From an uncultured Ruminiclostridium sp. (GTDB taxonomy: Bacteria > Bacillota > Clostridia > Oscillospirales > Ruminococcaceae): a stretch of DNA of 64,000 bases. The translations under genes and the position numbers were made by a program. Below, piece after piece: positions 43,657 through 52,403 of this stretch (position 1 is its first letter; the number at the start of each line of letters is the position of its first letter). The notes beneath the pieces were generated by a model. The model searched no databases, had not been told where the DNA came from, and saw only the letters and a program-made list of their open reading frames with translations. The stretch is from positions 1 through 64,000 of the forward strand of contig CANRFO010000001.1 in NCBI GenBank assembly GCA_947629925.1, read 5' to 3'.

Positions 43657-44358
43657 ATGAGCTTTGTTGAACTTAAAGGCGTATGCAAGCGCTATAAGGT
43701 GGGGGAAGTTGTCATTTCCGCCGCCGACCATATGGAATTTTCAATTGAAAAGGGTGAGCTTGCCATAATCCTCGGACCGTCAGGTTCGGGAAAGACCACG
43801 GTGCTGAACCTTCTCGGCGGAATGGATACCGCCGACGAGGGCGTTATCTCCGTGGACGGGAGCGACGTTGCAAAATACGACCGAAAGCAGCTTATAAGCT
43901 ACCGCAGAAGCGAGATAGGCTTTGTGTTCCAGTTCTATAACCTTATCCCGAACCTTACCGCCAAGGAGAACGTGGAGCTGGCGGCTCAGACCTGCTCCGA
44001 CTTTATCCCCGCCCCCGAAATACTGGAGCAGGTAGGGCTGAAAGACCGTCTGGACAATTTTCCCTCCCAGCTTTCAGGCGGCGAGCAGCAGCGCGTCGCC
44101 ATAGCAAGGGCGCTGGCGAAAAAACCGAAGCTCCTGCTTTGCGACGAACCTACGGGCGCGCTTGACTACAACACGGGAAAGCTTATTCTGAAGCTTTTGC
44201 AGGACACATGCCGCAAAAGCGGCATGACCGTTATCCTTGTGACGCACAACTCCGCTATCGCTCCCATGGCGGACAGAGTGATACACCTAAAAAACAGCAG
44301 GGTAAGCTCGATAGACATAAACCCCTCTCCCACTCCCGTGGAGGAGATCGAATGGTAA
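43657..44358 (+). CDS. ABC transporter ATP-binding protein, MacB/LolD type
   Basis: The 233-residue ATPase carries Walker [11 protein letters not shown]-loop [18 protein letters not shown], signature [15 protein letters not shown], Walker [13 protein letters not shown] and the switch His in VTHN. The FYNLIP/TAKENV pattern is that of mechanotransmission (MacB-like) systems. It pairs with the FtsX-like permease 40 bp downstream. Confidence 0.95.
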   Translation: MSFVELKGVCKRYKVGEVVISAADHMEFSIEKGELAIILGPSGSGKTTVLNLLGGMDTADEGVISVDGSDVAKYDRKQLISYRRSEIGFVFQFYNLIPNLTAKENVELAAQTCSDFIPAPEILEQVGLKDRLDNFPSQLSGGEQQRVAIARALAKKPKLLLCDEPTGALDYNTGKLILKLLQDTCRKSGMTVILVTHNSAIAPMADRVIHLKNSRVSSIDINPSPTPVEEIEW

Positions 44359-44398
44359 GAGGCGCACTGCCGCCTCAGTACCCGAAAGGAGGGGTAAT

Positions 44399-47300
44399 GT
44401 GAAAAGCGCACTGAGAAAAAACGCAGTCAAAGAAATTTTCAAGACAAAAAGCCGCTTTTTGTCCATATTCTGTATCGTAGCGATAGGCGTGGCTTTTTTT
44501 GCGGGAGTAAAAGTCGCTTCTCCAGATATGAAGCGCTCCGCCGACAGCTATTTTAAAAACGAAAATCTGGCTCACTTCCGACTTGTTTCCACAATGGGCT
44601 TCAGCGATAACGACATCGCCGCCCTTGAAGCGGAAGAAGGGCTTACCGTATATGCGGGATATTTTACCGATGTGCTTATCGATTCCGACGAAAACGAAAC
44701 CACCGCCAGAATAATGTCTTTAAGCGATTATGAAAAAAGTAATGAGGTGAATATCCTTACAATAACCGAAGGGCGTTTTCCTGCCGCCGCCGACGAGTGC
44801 ATAGTTGACAACGGCGGATTTACAGGCGGAAGGAGCATAGGCGACAGGATAAAGCTTATATCGGGAACGGAGGAGGACCTTTCCGATACCCTTGCGGTGG
44901 ACGAATATACCGTAGTGGGGACGTTTTCCTCTCCGATGTATATAGACAAGACCTCGCGGGGAAGCACCACCGTTGGGAACGGAACGCTGAACTCCGTAAT
45001 ATACGTTCCCGAAGAAAATTTTAAGACCGAAGTATATACCGAAATTTACATAACAGTTGACAGGCTCAAAGGCGAAAACGCTTACAACGACAGCTACGAC
45101 GACATTCAGGAGGCTGTCGCCGACCGCCTTGAGCAGATCGCGGACGTAAGGGAAGAAGAACGCCTTGAAGAGATAGTTTCCGACGCGAACGACGAGATAG
45201 ACGATGCTCAGAAGGAGCTGGACGACGCAAAAGCCGACGCGGACAAAGAGCTTTCCGACGCTGAAAAGGAGCTTGCCGACGCGAAGGCTGAGATAGAGGA
45301 CGGCGAAAAGGAGCTTGCCGACGGTAAACAGCAGCTTGCGGATTCCCTCGTTCAGCTTCAGGACAGCAGAAAAGAGCTGGACGACGGCTGGGCGGCATAC
45401 AACGACGGCGTAAAAGAGCTTCAGACTCAGACCGAAAATGCAAAAGCCGAGATAGAGGAGCAAAGAAAAGCGCTTGATGAAGCCGAAAAGGAATATAACG
45501 ACGGCTATTCTGCTTATCAGCAGGGGCTTTCCGCCTATAACGACGGAAAGGCGCAGTATGACGAAGCCCTTGCTCAGTGGGAGCAGGGAAGCGCTTATTA
45601 CGGTCTGCTGGCGGAATTTTACGGCGGGGACATGACAGCGCTTTACGCGCTTGCCGCTGCCGCGGGGATCGAACTGCTGCAGCCTGACCAAAGCGGAGCG
45701 CTTCCGCCCGAAGCGCAGGCGTTTATATCCTCTCTCCCCTCAGAAGAAGAGACTGCCGCTATGACGGCGCAGCTCGAAGCTTCAAAGGCTCAGCTCGACG
45801 AAACGGAGCAGACGCTTGCCGCTTCAAAGGAACAGCTTGACAGCACCGAAGCGCAGCTTGAAGCGGCAAAATCGCAGATAGACGACGGCAGAGCCATGCT
45901 GGAGCAGGGGGAAAGGACCCTTGAACAAAGCGCTGCCGACGGTGAAAAAGCTCTTGCCGAAAGCCTTGAACAGCTTGAGGACGGCGAAAGACAGTACAGC
46001 GAAGGAGTTTCCGCATATGAGGAAGCGGAAGCCGAGCTTGACGAAGCGGAACAGACGCTTGCCGACGGAAAAAAGGAGTACGAAGACGGGCTGAAGGAAT
46101 ATGAGGAAGCAAAAGCCGACGCGGATAAGGAGATCGCCGACGCCGAAGCCGAGATAGAGGACGCAAGGCAGGAGCTTGCCGATCTGGAACCGCCTGAGTG
46201 GTATGTGTTCGACCGAAGCGGAAACCCGGGATACTCCGAATACGGACAAAACGCCGAAAGAATAAATAATATCGCGTCGGTATTCCCCGTGTTCTTCATT
46301 CTGGTAGCGGCGCTTGTCTGCCTTACGACCATGACCCGCATGGTGGAGGAACAGCGTTCTCAGATAGGAACTCTGAAAGCGCTGGGCTACACTAACGGTC
46401 AGGTGATATACAAATATATGTTTTACGCTTTGTTCGCCACTATCGCGGGCGCTCTGGCGGGAGCCGTGGTGGGGCAGAAGCTTTTCCCTATCGTTATAAT
46501 AAAGGCTTACGGAATGATATATACCATTCCCGACGTGATAGTGCCTACCGACTGGCTCCTCACCTCGGTCTGCACGGCGGTCGCCGCGGCTGCGGCTGCG
46601 GCTGCGGTTTACCTGTGCTGCAAGAGCGAGCTTTCCGAATGTCCCGCACAGCTCATGCGCCCGAAAGCGCCAAAAGCGGGGAAGAAGATATTCCTTGACA
46701 GGCTCCCCGTATGGAGAAAGGTGAGCTTTAACGGAAAAGTTACCGCGAGGAACCTTTTCCGCTATAAGCGGAGAATGTTCATGACGGTGGTGGGCATAGC
46801 GGGCTGTACCGCGCTCACTCTGACAGGATTCGGTCTGAAGGACTCTATCGGCGACATTGTGGAAAAGCAGTTCACTCAGCTTAATTTTTACGACGGCATA
46901 CTCGCTTTTGACAGCGATGAGGAAAAGATCGGCGGTGTGCTGGAGGAATACGGCGCACAGAGTACGGTCTACTATCAGAAATCCATGACCGTTTCTTCGG
47001 GAGGAAAGACCGTTTCCGCTTATCTTGTGGTGCCCCGCGACACAGCGGACTTTGCGGGATACTATCTCTTCCGTGACAGAAAGACCCACGAGGTCTATCC
47101 TCTCACTTCGGAGGGGGTCCTGCTGGACGAAAAGACGTCGCTTCTGCTGGGACTTGAACGGGACGGCGAGATCGGGCTTTACGAGGACGAGACTGACGTG
47201 AAGAACGTTACGGCAAAGGCTTTTATCGAAAACTATCCCTCCCACTACATATATATGACCGAAGAGCTTTATGTTAAGCTTTTCGGCGAAGTACCCGAAT

Positions 47301-47845
47301 ACAATATGATGGCGTTCAAAGGCGACCTTGACACCGACGAAAAGAGAGACGAGCTGGCGGCGGAGCTTCTGGATACAGGCTCCGTGCTGACGGTAAGCTA
47401 CAAGAACTCTCTAATGAATACCATGAACAATATTCTTACCGCGCTGAACTCGGTGGTGGCGGTGCTTATTGTGAGCGCGGGCGCGCTTGCCTTCGTGGTA
47501 CTTTACAACCTGACCAATATAAATATCACCGAGCGCATAAGAGAGATCGCTACGCTGAAGGTGATGGGCTTTTACGACACAGAGGTGGACGGATATATCT
47601 TCCGCGAAAATCTCCTGCTCACTCTTATGGGGATAGCCGCAGGGCTTTTCGGAGGAACGTTTTTGGCAATGTTCATCATTCAGACCGCCGAGATCGACCT
47701 TGTTATGTTCGGCCGTGAGATAAAAGTATCCAGCTACCTGCTCTCCGCCGCGATGACGCTTCTGTTCAGCATCGTTGTGGCGCTCTATATGCACAGACGG
47801 CTCAAGAAGATAGATATGATAGAAGCGCTGAAATCCGTGGAGTAG
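44399..47845 (+). CDS. FtsX-like ABC permease with long extracytoplasmic coiled coil
   Basis: The start is GTG after AAAGGAGGGG. The 1,148-residue protein has an N-terminal helix and a MacB-type outer domain. A long Glu/Ala/Asp/Lys coiled coil (about 265-600) follows, broken in the middle by a short globular insert (about 400-445). Next is an FtsX block (about 620-740; FFILVAALVCLTTMTRMVEEQ and IGTLKALGY), then a second outer domain and a final FtsX block (about 1010-1148; EIATLKVMGFYD). Such permeases use ATP to move substrates or relay force outside the membrane rather than classical transport. Confidence 0.93.
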   Translation: MKSALRKNAVKEIFKTKSRFLSIFCIVAIGVAFFAGVKVASPDMKRSADSYFKNENLAHFRLVSTMGFSDNDIAALEAEEGLTVYAGYFTDVLIDSDENETTARIMSLSDYEKSNEVNILTITEGRFPAAADECIVDNGGFTGGRSIGDRIKLISGTEEDLSDTLAVDEYTVVGTFSSPMYIDKTSRGSTTVGNGTLNSVIYVPEENFKTEVYTEIYITVDRLKGENAYNDSYDDIQEAVADRLEQIADVREEERLEEIVSDANDEIDDAQKELDDAKADADKELSDAEKELADAKAEIEDGEKELADGKQQLADSLVQLQDSRKELDDGWAAYNDGVKELQTQTENAKAEIEEQRKALDEAEKEYNDGYSAYQQGLSAYNDGKAQYDEALAQWEQGSAYYGLLAEFYGGDMTALYALAAAAGIELLQPDQSGALPPEAQAFISSLPSEEETAAMTAQLEASKAQLDETEQTLAASKEQLDSTEAQLEAAKSQIDDGRAMLEQGERTLEQSAADGEKALAESLEQLEDGERQYSEGVSAYEEAEAELDEAEQTLADGKKEYEDGLKEYEEAKADADKEIADAEAEIEDARQELADLEPPEWYVFDRSGNPGYSEYGQNAERINNIASVFPVFFILVAALVCLTTMTRMVEEQRSQIGTLKALGYTNGQVIYKYMFYALFATIAGALAGAVVGQKLFPIVIIKAYGMIYTIPDVIVPTDWLLTSVCTAVAAAAAAAAVYLCCKSELSECPAQLMRPKAPKAGKKIFLDRLPVWRKVSFNGKVTARNLFRYKRRMFMTVVGIAGCTALTLTGFGLKDSIGDIVEKQFTQLNFYDGILAFDSDEEKIGGVLEEYGAQSTVYYQKSMTVSSGGKTVSAYLVVPRDTADFAGYYLFRDRKTHEVYPLTSEGVLLDEKTSLLLGLERDGEIGLYEDETDVKNVTAKAFIENYPSHYIYMTEELYVKLFGEVPEYNMMAFKGDLDTDEKRDELAAELLDTGSVLTVSYKNSLMNTMNNILTALNSVVAVLIVSAGALAFVVLYNLTNINITERIREIATLKVMGFYDTEVDGYIFRENLLLTLMGIAAGLFGGTFLAMFIIQTAEIDLVMFGREIKVSSYLLSAAMTLLFSIVVALYMHRRLKKIDMIEALKSVE

Positions 47846-47861
47846 GCGCAAAATCCCAAAA

Positions 47862-47884
47862 AAGGAGGAGTCCGTTTTTCGGAC
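47862..47884 (+). promoter_or_regulatory. Shine-Dalgarno with hairpin between it and the start codon
   Basis: AAGGAGGA (47862-47869) is followed at once by the hairpin GTCCG-TTTTT-CGGAC (47870-47884), and the ATG is at 47895. The linear spacing is too long, but folding the hairpin brings the site to about 11 nt. Confidence 0.55.
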
Positions 47885-47894
47885 AAAAGCAGCT

Positions 47895-49562
47895 ATGAAA
47901 AGACCGGGTCTTATTATGACAGTCATGCTGGTGATATTCGCAGTCCTTTTCTGCACGCTTGCCGCGCTTGCGGTGGTGCTGGCGAGAGGGATAGAGTATT
48001 ACGCCATAATTTTCCTGCCCATCGGCGTGGTGCTTTGCGTGGCGGAGGTAATACTGGGGATAATCATACTGAAAAAAGCAAAAAAGCGCTATGACGACGC
48101 TTTTGACAAAATACTCACCGCCTTTTCTCCCGATGACGTGAAAGGGCTGAGAATGCTCAGCGACGGTGAACCTTCCCCCGAACAGATCTCTCAGTGGATA
48201 GCGGAGCAGACCGCCGTTTCATATAAGTTCAAGGAGCGCTCCTCCGTTTCCTCCGTATTTGTCGAGCAGTCGGCTGAGCTTTACTGGCAGATATCGAACC
48301 ACTCCTGCCGCCTCTCAAAAAGCACATACTGGCGCCGCAACTACGGCGAGACAAGGCTTGACGCAGAAACCGACATAAGGGAGCTTTTGTCCGTTCCCAC
48401 AAGGATAGAGCTGGGGCGTATGCTCAAGGAAGTGAGCCGTACCGTCGGCTCGGACTTCAGCATTTCGGGAACGCTGGAGCTTTCCCCTCAGCAGAGCATA
48501 AGGGTGAAGATAAAGGGAAAAAGCCTTTACCTGAAGGAATACGGCGAGATCGCCGTGGTGGGAACGATAAGGGACATGGAGCCGCAGGCGCAGCTTGCTG
48601 ACAATCTCAGGGCAGAAAGGATAAAATCCGCTTTCCTGCTCCATTCGGGACATGACGCCGTTTATGAGGTGGATCTCACCGAAAACAGACTTGTAAGCCT
48701 TAACCCTGAGGTGAGCAAGGAAATGTTCGGCATAGAAGGCATGATAGATTTTGAAACTCAGCGGCGGCCTTACTGGGAGAGAGTCCACCCCGACTACCGC
48801 GAGGGCTTTATCGACCGCTTTTTCAATTACAATCACATGCTCATTCTCCCCGCTCATAAAATAACCTATGAATACCGCGTGAAGAACCGCTATGGCGATT
48901 ACATCTGGGTGGAACACCAGGCTCAGGTCACCGCTTATTCAGGCGGCGTTGTAAAAAAAGTCATCGGCCGCATAAGCAACATAAACGAAGCCAAAAAGCG
49001 TGAGACCATCGAAGCGCTTCAGACCAGCATAGACGGGCTTACGGGGGCGCTGCTCAAGAGCGGCGTTGCCAAAGGCTACGAAAAGCCCGAATATAAGTCG
49101 GGAAAACGCGCGGTCGTCCTGTTCGACATAAACGGCTTCCGCAGCATAAACAACGAATACGGCTTTGATATGGGGGACAAGGTGCTTGTCTTTCTTGTGA
49201 CAACTCTGTGGGAAAATCAGAAGGGCAGATGCCTTGTGGGAAGACTGGACAACGACACCTTCGTTACGGCGATGCTGAACGTTACCGAAGTGGATACCCC
49301 CGCAGCTCAGATAGACAAGGTGATGAAGCATTTTGAACAGCCTGTCAATATTGACGGAAAGATGATGAACATTACGATACGCGCCGCCGCGTCGGGCGTT
49401 TCAGGCCCCGATGACAGCTTCGAGGACGCGCTGAAGCAGGCTGAGCTTGCCATGAAGGTGTGCAAGGAAGCTACAATGCCCTTTACCAACGGCAGAAAAG
49501 AATACAGCGAGCTTCCTCCCGAAGTGAAAGCCGAGCTGCAAAAAGAACAAAGCTTATCCTGA
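47895..49562 (+). CDS. Membrane PAS protein with degenerate GGDEF domain
   Basis: Two N-terminal membrane helices (about 7-60) are followed by a helical linker and a PAS-like region (about 250-370; RRPYWERVHPDY, ITYEYRVKNRYGDYIWVEH). A GGDEF-fold domain comes last (about 380-545) with SIDGLTGALLK and the active-site strand VGRLDNDTFV. The catalytic GGDEF is replaced by DNDTF, so cyclic-di-GMP synthesis is unlikely; it may sense a ligand or nucleotide instead. Confidence 0.85.
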   Translation: MKRPGLIMTVMLVIFAVLFCTLAALAVVLARGIEYYAIIFLPIGVVLCVAEVILGIIILKKAKKRYDDAFDKILTAFSPDDVKGLRMLSDGEPSPEQISQWIAEQTAVSYKFKERSSVSSVFVEQSAELYWQISNHSCRLSKSTYWRRNYGETRLDAETDIRELLSVPTRIELGRMLKEVSRTVGSDFSISGTLELSPQQSIRVKIKGKSLYLKEYGEIAVVGTIRDMEPQAQLADNLRAERIKSAFLLHSGHDAVYEVDLTENRLVSLNPEVSKEMFGIEGMIDFETQRRPYWERVHPDYREGFIDRFFNYNHMLILPAHKITYEYRVKNRYGDYIWVEHQAQVTAYSGGVVKKVIGRISNINEAKKRETIEALQTSIDGLTGALLKSGVAKGYEKPEYKSGKRAVVLFDINGFRSINNEYGFDMGDKVLVFLVTTLWENQKGRCLVGRLDNDTFVTAMLNVTEVDTPAAQIDKVMKHFEQPVNIDGKMMNITIRAAASGVSGPDDSFEDALKQAELAMKVCKEATMPFTNGRKEYSELPPEVKAELQKEQSLS

Positions 49563-49577
49563 TCTTAATAAAACAAA

Positions 49578-49612
49578 AATGCCGCAGAAGACCTCTGCGG
49601 CATTGATTTTTA
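49578..49612. terminator. Terminator between the degenerate GGDEF gene and rny
   Basis: AATGCCGCAGA pairs with TCTGCGGCATT and is followed by GATTTTT. It is symmetrical enough to serve both convergent genes. Confidence 0.85.
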
Positions 49613-49622
49613 ACATATAAGC

Positions 49623-51221
49623 TTACTTTGCGTAATCCACCACTCTGGATTCCCTTATAAGATTTATCTTCACCTGACCGGGATATTCCACTTCGTTTTC
49701 TATCCTCAGCGCGATCTCTCTTGCAAGCACGGTCATGCGTTCGTCGTTCACGACTTCGGGCTTGATGATTATGCGCACCTCACGGCCCGCCTGGATAGCG
49801 TAGGACTTTTCAACGCCGTCGTAATCGGTGCATATCTCTTCAAGCTTTTGCAGACGCTTGATGTAGTTTTCGTAATTTTCGCTTCTTGCGGCGGGACGGG
49901 CGGCGCTTATCGCGTCGGCAGCCTGAACGAGAGCCGCTATGACGGTGCGGCACTCAACGTCGCCGTGGTGAGCTTCAACTGCGTGGATAACTTCGGGGTG
50001 TTCCTTATATTTCTTGCAGACCTCGACGCCTATGGCAACGTGGCTTCCCTCTATCTCCTGAGTTAAAGCCTTTCCTATATCGTGGAGCAGACCCGCTCTT
50101 CTTGCCATGGAAGCGTCAACGCCCAGCTCGCTTGCCATTATGCCTGCAAGATGAGCGACTTCGATGGAGTGAACAAGAACGTTCTGGCTGTAAGAGGTCC
50201 TGAAGTACAGACGGCCCAGCAGCTTTACAAGCTCAGGATTGAGCCCGTTGACATTTGTTTCGAGGCAGGCGTTTTCGCCCTCTCTTCTTATCTTCTGCTC
50301 GACCTCGCGCTTAGCGCGGTCAACGGTCTCCTCAATGCGGGTGGGATGGATACGTCCGTCCTGTATCAGCTTTTCAAGGGCGATACGGGCGATCTCGCGC
50401 CTAACCTTATCCTGACTGGACAAGGTTATCGCTTCAGGAGTATCGTCGATGATAAGATCAACGCCCGTGAGCTGTTCAAGAGTGCGTATATTGCGTCCCT
50501 CGCGCCCGATTATCCTGCCCTTCATTTCGTCATTGGGCAGGGGGACCACCGATACCGTCATTTCGGAAACGGTCTCCGAAGCAAGCCTTGAAATGGCGAG
50601 AGCGATAACGGAACGCGCCTTGTCGTCGCACTCGTCCTTCAGCCTCTGCTCGTATGAATTTATTCTTACTGCTTTTTCATGGATAAGCTCGCCGTCCAGC
50701 TGTGACAGGAGAAGCTCCTTCGCCTGCTCTGAGGTGTATCCGCTTATCTCTTCCAGCTTAGCCTGTTGCTGATTCTTCAGCTCCTCCGCTTCGGCAAGCT
50801 TTTTCTTTACGTTTTCGGTTTTTGCTGTAAGGCTTTCCTCCATTCTTTCCAGCTTGTCGGTCTTGCGGTCAAGGTTTTCTTCCTTCTGCTGTAATCTGCG
50901 CTCGGACTTTGTTACCTCCGCCCTGCGCTCCTTCAGTTCATGCTCGGTATCGCTCCTGAGCTTCTGAGCTTCTTTTTCCGCGTTTTCACGCAGCTTGTAG
51001 ATCTCTTCCTTCGCTTCTATCAAAGCGGTCTTTTTCGCGGTGGAGGCTTTTTCCTTCCCCTCCGCGATGATTCGGGCGGCTTCCTTTTCCGCCGATTCGA
51101 TTTGTGCTTCCGCTGTTTTTTTGCGGTGCTCTATTCCCATGCGGAACATCACAAGTCCCGCTATGAGAGCGCCTACAATGAACGTCGCAATGCAAAGCAC
51201 GATTGATAACCAAAGGTCCAT
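49623..51221 (-). CDS. rny: Ribonuclease Y
   Basis: RNase Y starts mRNA decay at the membrane. The ATG at 51221 follows GGAGGAAAC; a longer open frame upstream is the leader. The 532-residue protein has an N-terminal membrane helix (about 4-24), a long coiled coil (30-200), a KH domain ([20 protein letters not shown], then [13 protein letters not shown]) and an HD phosphohydrolase domain with LLHDIGKA and HHGD. Length and order are standard. Confidence 0.97.
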   Translation of the reverse strand: MDLWLSIVLCIATFIVGALIAGLVMFRMGIEHRKKTAEAQIESAEKEAARIIAEGKEKASTAKKTALIEAKEEIYKLRENAEKEAQKLRSDTEHELKERRAEVTKSERRLQQKEENLDRKTDKLERMEESLTAKTENVKKKLAEAEELKNQQQAKLEEISGYTSEQAKELLLSQLDGELIHEKAVRINSYEQRLKDECDDKARSVIALAISRLASETVSEMTVSVVPLPNDEMKGRIIGREGRNIRTLEQLTGVDLIIDDTPEAITLSSQDKVRREIARIALEKLIQDGRIHPTRIEETVDRAKREVEQKIRREGENACLETNVNGLNPELVKLLGRLYFRTSYSQNVLVHSIEVAHLAGIMASELGVDASMARRAGLLHDIGKALTQEIEGSHVAIGVEVCKKYKEHPEVIHAVEAHHGDVECRTVIAALVQAADAISAARPAARSENYENYIKRLQKLEEICTDYDGVEKSYAIQAGREVRIIIKPEVVNDERMTVLAREIALRIENEVEYPGQVKINLIRESRVVDYAK

Positions 51222-51566
51222 TGCGTTTCCTCCCTGATAATTTTGGGCATTATCACACAAAGTTGCACCCGAAGGCGGAGCGCCTCTGCGGACAGTGCCT
51301 GTGTGTCGGTTACCCGAACAATCCCACAACGGTCGAAGAGCAAAACGCTTTAAAACCGCGGCTTCATCTATATCAATGCATTATGAACGCGACCCGTTGT
51401 ACGGCGGGCCTTTCACAGAACGGAAGCTTTCGCCTCCGCCAAAGCATTTAAATCATAAATTTCAGATAGGGATTATATGTAACCTAAAACGCCGAAGCGT
51501 GAATAAAATATTTCGTGAAGACAGCGGAGCCGAAAAACGGGCATAATCCGCCATCTTATTTCACAT
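51222..51566 (-). other. Long 5' leader of rny
   Basis: About 345 nt lie between the predicted transcription start and the rny start codon. I see no conserved gene in it and no riboswitch class I can name; several short GC-rich palindromic segments are present around 51260-51440. Confidence 0.5.
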
Positions 51567-51571
51567 ATACC

Positions 51572-51600
51572 ATTTTACGGTATTTTTGGCAAATTGTCAA
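51572..51600 (-). promoter_or_regulatory. Promoter upstream of rny
   Basis: On the minus strand TTGACA, exactly 17 bp and TAAAAT form a near-consensus promoter. Confidence 0.8.
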
Positions 51601-51731
51601 TACTTTTTAGGGAAAAATTACAAAAATTTTTTGACAAAATTATATATTTCTACGATTTTTCCAAAGCCGCCAATAAAATTTTTCGCATTTCCGTTCTTTT
51701 TTGCGGAACGAATTTTATTTCCCTCTTTTCC

Positions 51732-51760
51732 TTGACTTTTTCGGCGTAATGTGATACAAT
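51732..51760 (+). promoter_or_regulatory. Promoter of tRNA-Leu
   Basis: TTGACT, 17 bp and TACAAT end 23 bp before the tRNA. Confidence 0.8.
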
Positions 51761-51783
51761 GACTTGAAGTCTCAGAGATATTT

Positions 51784-51870
51784 GCCGGTGTGATGGAATT
51801 GGCAGACGTGCCGGACTCAAAATCCGGTGGTAGCGATACCGTGCGGGTTCGACCCCCGCCACCGGCACCA
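51784..51870 (+). tRNA. tRNA-Leu (anticodon CAA)
   Basis: The 87-nt gene has acceptor GCCGGTG/CACCGGC, a Leu-type long variable arm, anticodon stem CCGGA/TCCGG with loop CTCAAAA, T-arm GGTTCGACCC and an encoded CCA. The anticodon CAA reads UUG. Confidence 0.95.
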
Positions 51871-51920
51871 GCGGCTGAGCCGCTTCAATGCGCTCCCATA
51901 ACAAGGGGGCGTATTTTTAT
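51871..51920 (+). terminator. Trailer and terminator of tRNA-Leu
   Basis: Immediately after CCA come GCGGCTGAGCCGC, TTCAAT, the hairpin GCGCTCCC/GGGGGCGT and a T-run, the same order as in the tRNA-Pro trailer. Confidence 0.85.
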
Positions 51921-51959
51921 GTTCTGCTGCTTTAAAATCTATTTGGTCACAACATCACA

Positions 51960-52020
51960 GTGGCTGAGCCGCTTCAATGCGCTCCTCTAACACGGGGGAG
52001 TATTGAAGCGGCTCAGCCGC
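51960..52020. repeat. tRNA-trailer repeat with complete inverted arms
   Basis: GGCTGAGCCGCTTCAAT (51962-51978) and its exact reverse complement (52002-52018) enclose a GCTCCTC/GGGGGAG hairpin. It copies the tRNA-Leu trailer and adds a second arm, making it look like a mobile or duplicated palindromic unit. It may also end the XRE gene. Confidence 0.7.
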
Positions 52021-52047
52021 CGATCTTGTTGCCGTTTTATTTTTCTG

Positions 52048-52299
52048 TCACGAGTCGTCGGTAAGCTCCTCCATGCTCACCCCGAAAAGCTTGGCGAAGG
52101 CTTTAAGCTCTATATCCGTCACGAAACGCTGTCCGCTCTCGATACGCTGGACGGCGTTTTTGTCTATGTCTATCCCCAGAAGCTGCATTTTATCCGCCAG
52201 CGCCCGCTGAGAGTTGGGCTTTTTCATCTCTCTGCGCAGCATGGCGATATTTTTTCCGCTTATATTGTTTTTACCGTCAGCGCATTTGTTTTTGTACAT
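52048..52299 (-). CDS. XRE-family regulator, divergent from the YD-rich lipoprotein
   Basis: The 83-residue protein is a single helix-turn-helix domain (about 18-78; SQRALADKMQLLGIDIDKNAVQRIESGQR, given here as residues 29-58) with a basic N-terminal tail. AAAGGAGG precedes the ATG. Two near-identical dyads lie in the shared upstream region, one directly before this gene's ribosome binding site, so autorepression and control of the lipoprotein gene are likely. Confidence 0.88.
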   Translation of the reverse strand: MYKNKCADGKNNISGKNIAMLRREMKKPNSQRALADKMQLLGIDIDKNAVQRIESGQRFVTDIELKAFAKLFGVSMEELTDDS

Positions 52300-52316
52300 A
52301 AAATTTTCCTCCTTTT

Positions 52317-52335
52317 TGACATTTACTACTTGTCA
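52317..52335. promoter_or_regulatory. Operator dyad 1
   Basis: TGACATTTACTACTTGTCA has arms TGACA/TGTCA separated by 9 bp. It overlaps the -35 box of the lipoprotein promoter. Confidence 0.65.
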
Positions 52336-52358
52336 TATCCATTATGATATGCTATAAT
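52330..52358 (+). promoter_or_regulatory. Promoter of the YD-rich lipoprotein gene
   Basis: TTGTCA (52330-52335), 17 bp and TATAAT (52353-52358) lie between the two operator dyads. Confidence 0.85.
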
Positions 52359-52368
52359 AAATAAAAAT

Positions 52369-52387
52369 TGACATTCAGTAAGTGTCA
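52369..52387. promoter_or_regulatory. Operator dyad 2
   Basis: TGACATTCAGTAAGTGTCA has the same arms and 9-bp spacing; in reverse complement it matches dyad 1 at 15 of 19 positions. It lies just after the transcription start, a good site for a roadblock. Confidence 0.65.
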
Positions 52388-52403
52388 AAACATGGAGGTT
52401 ATT

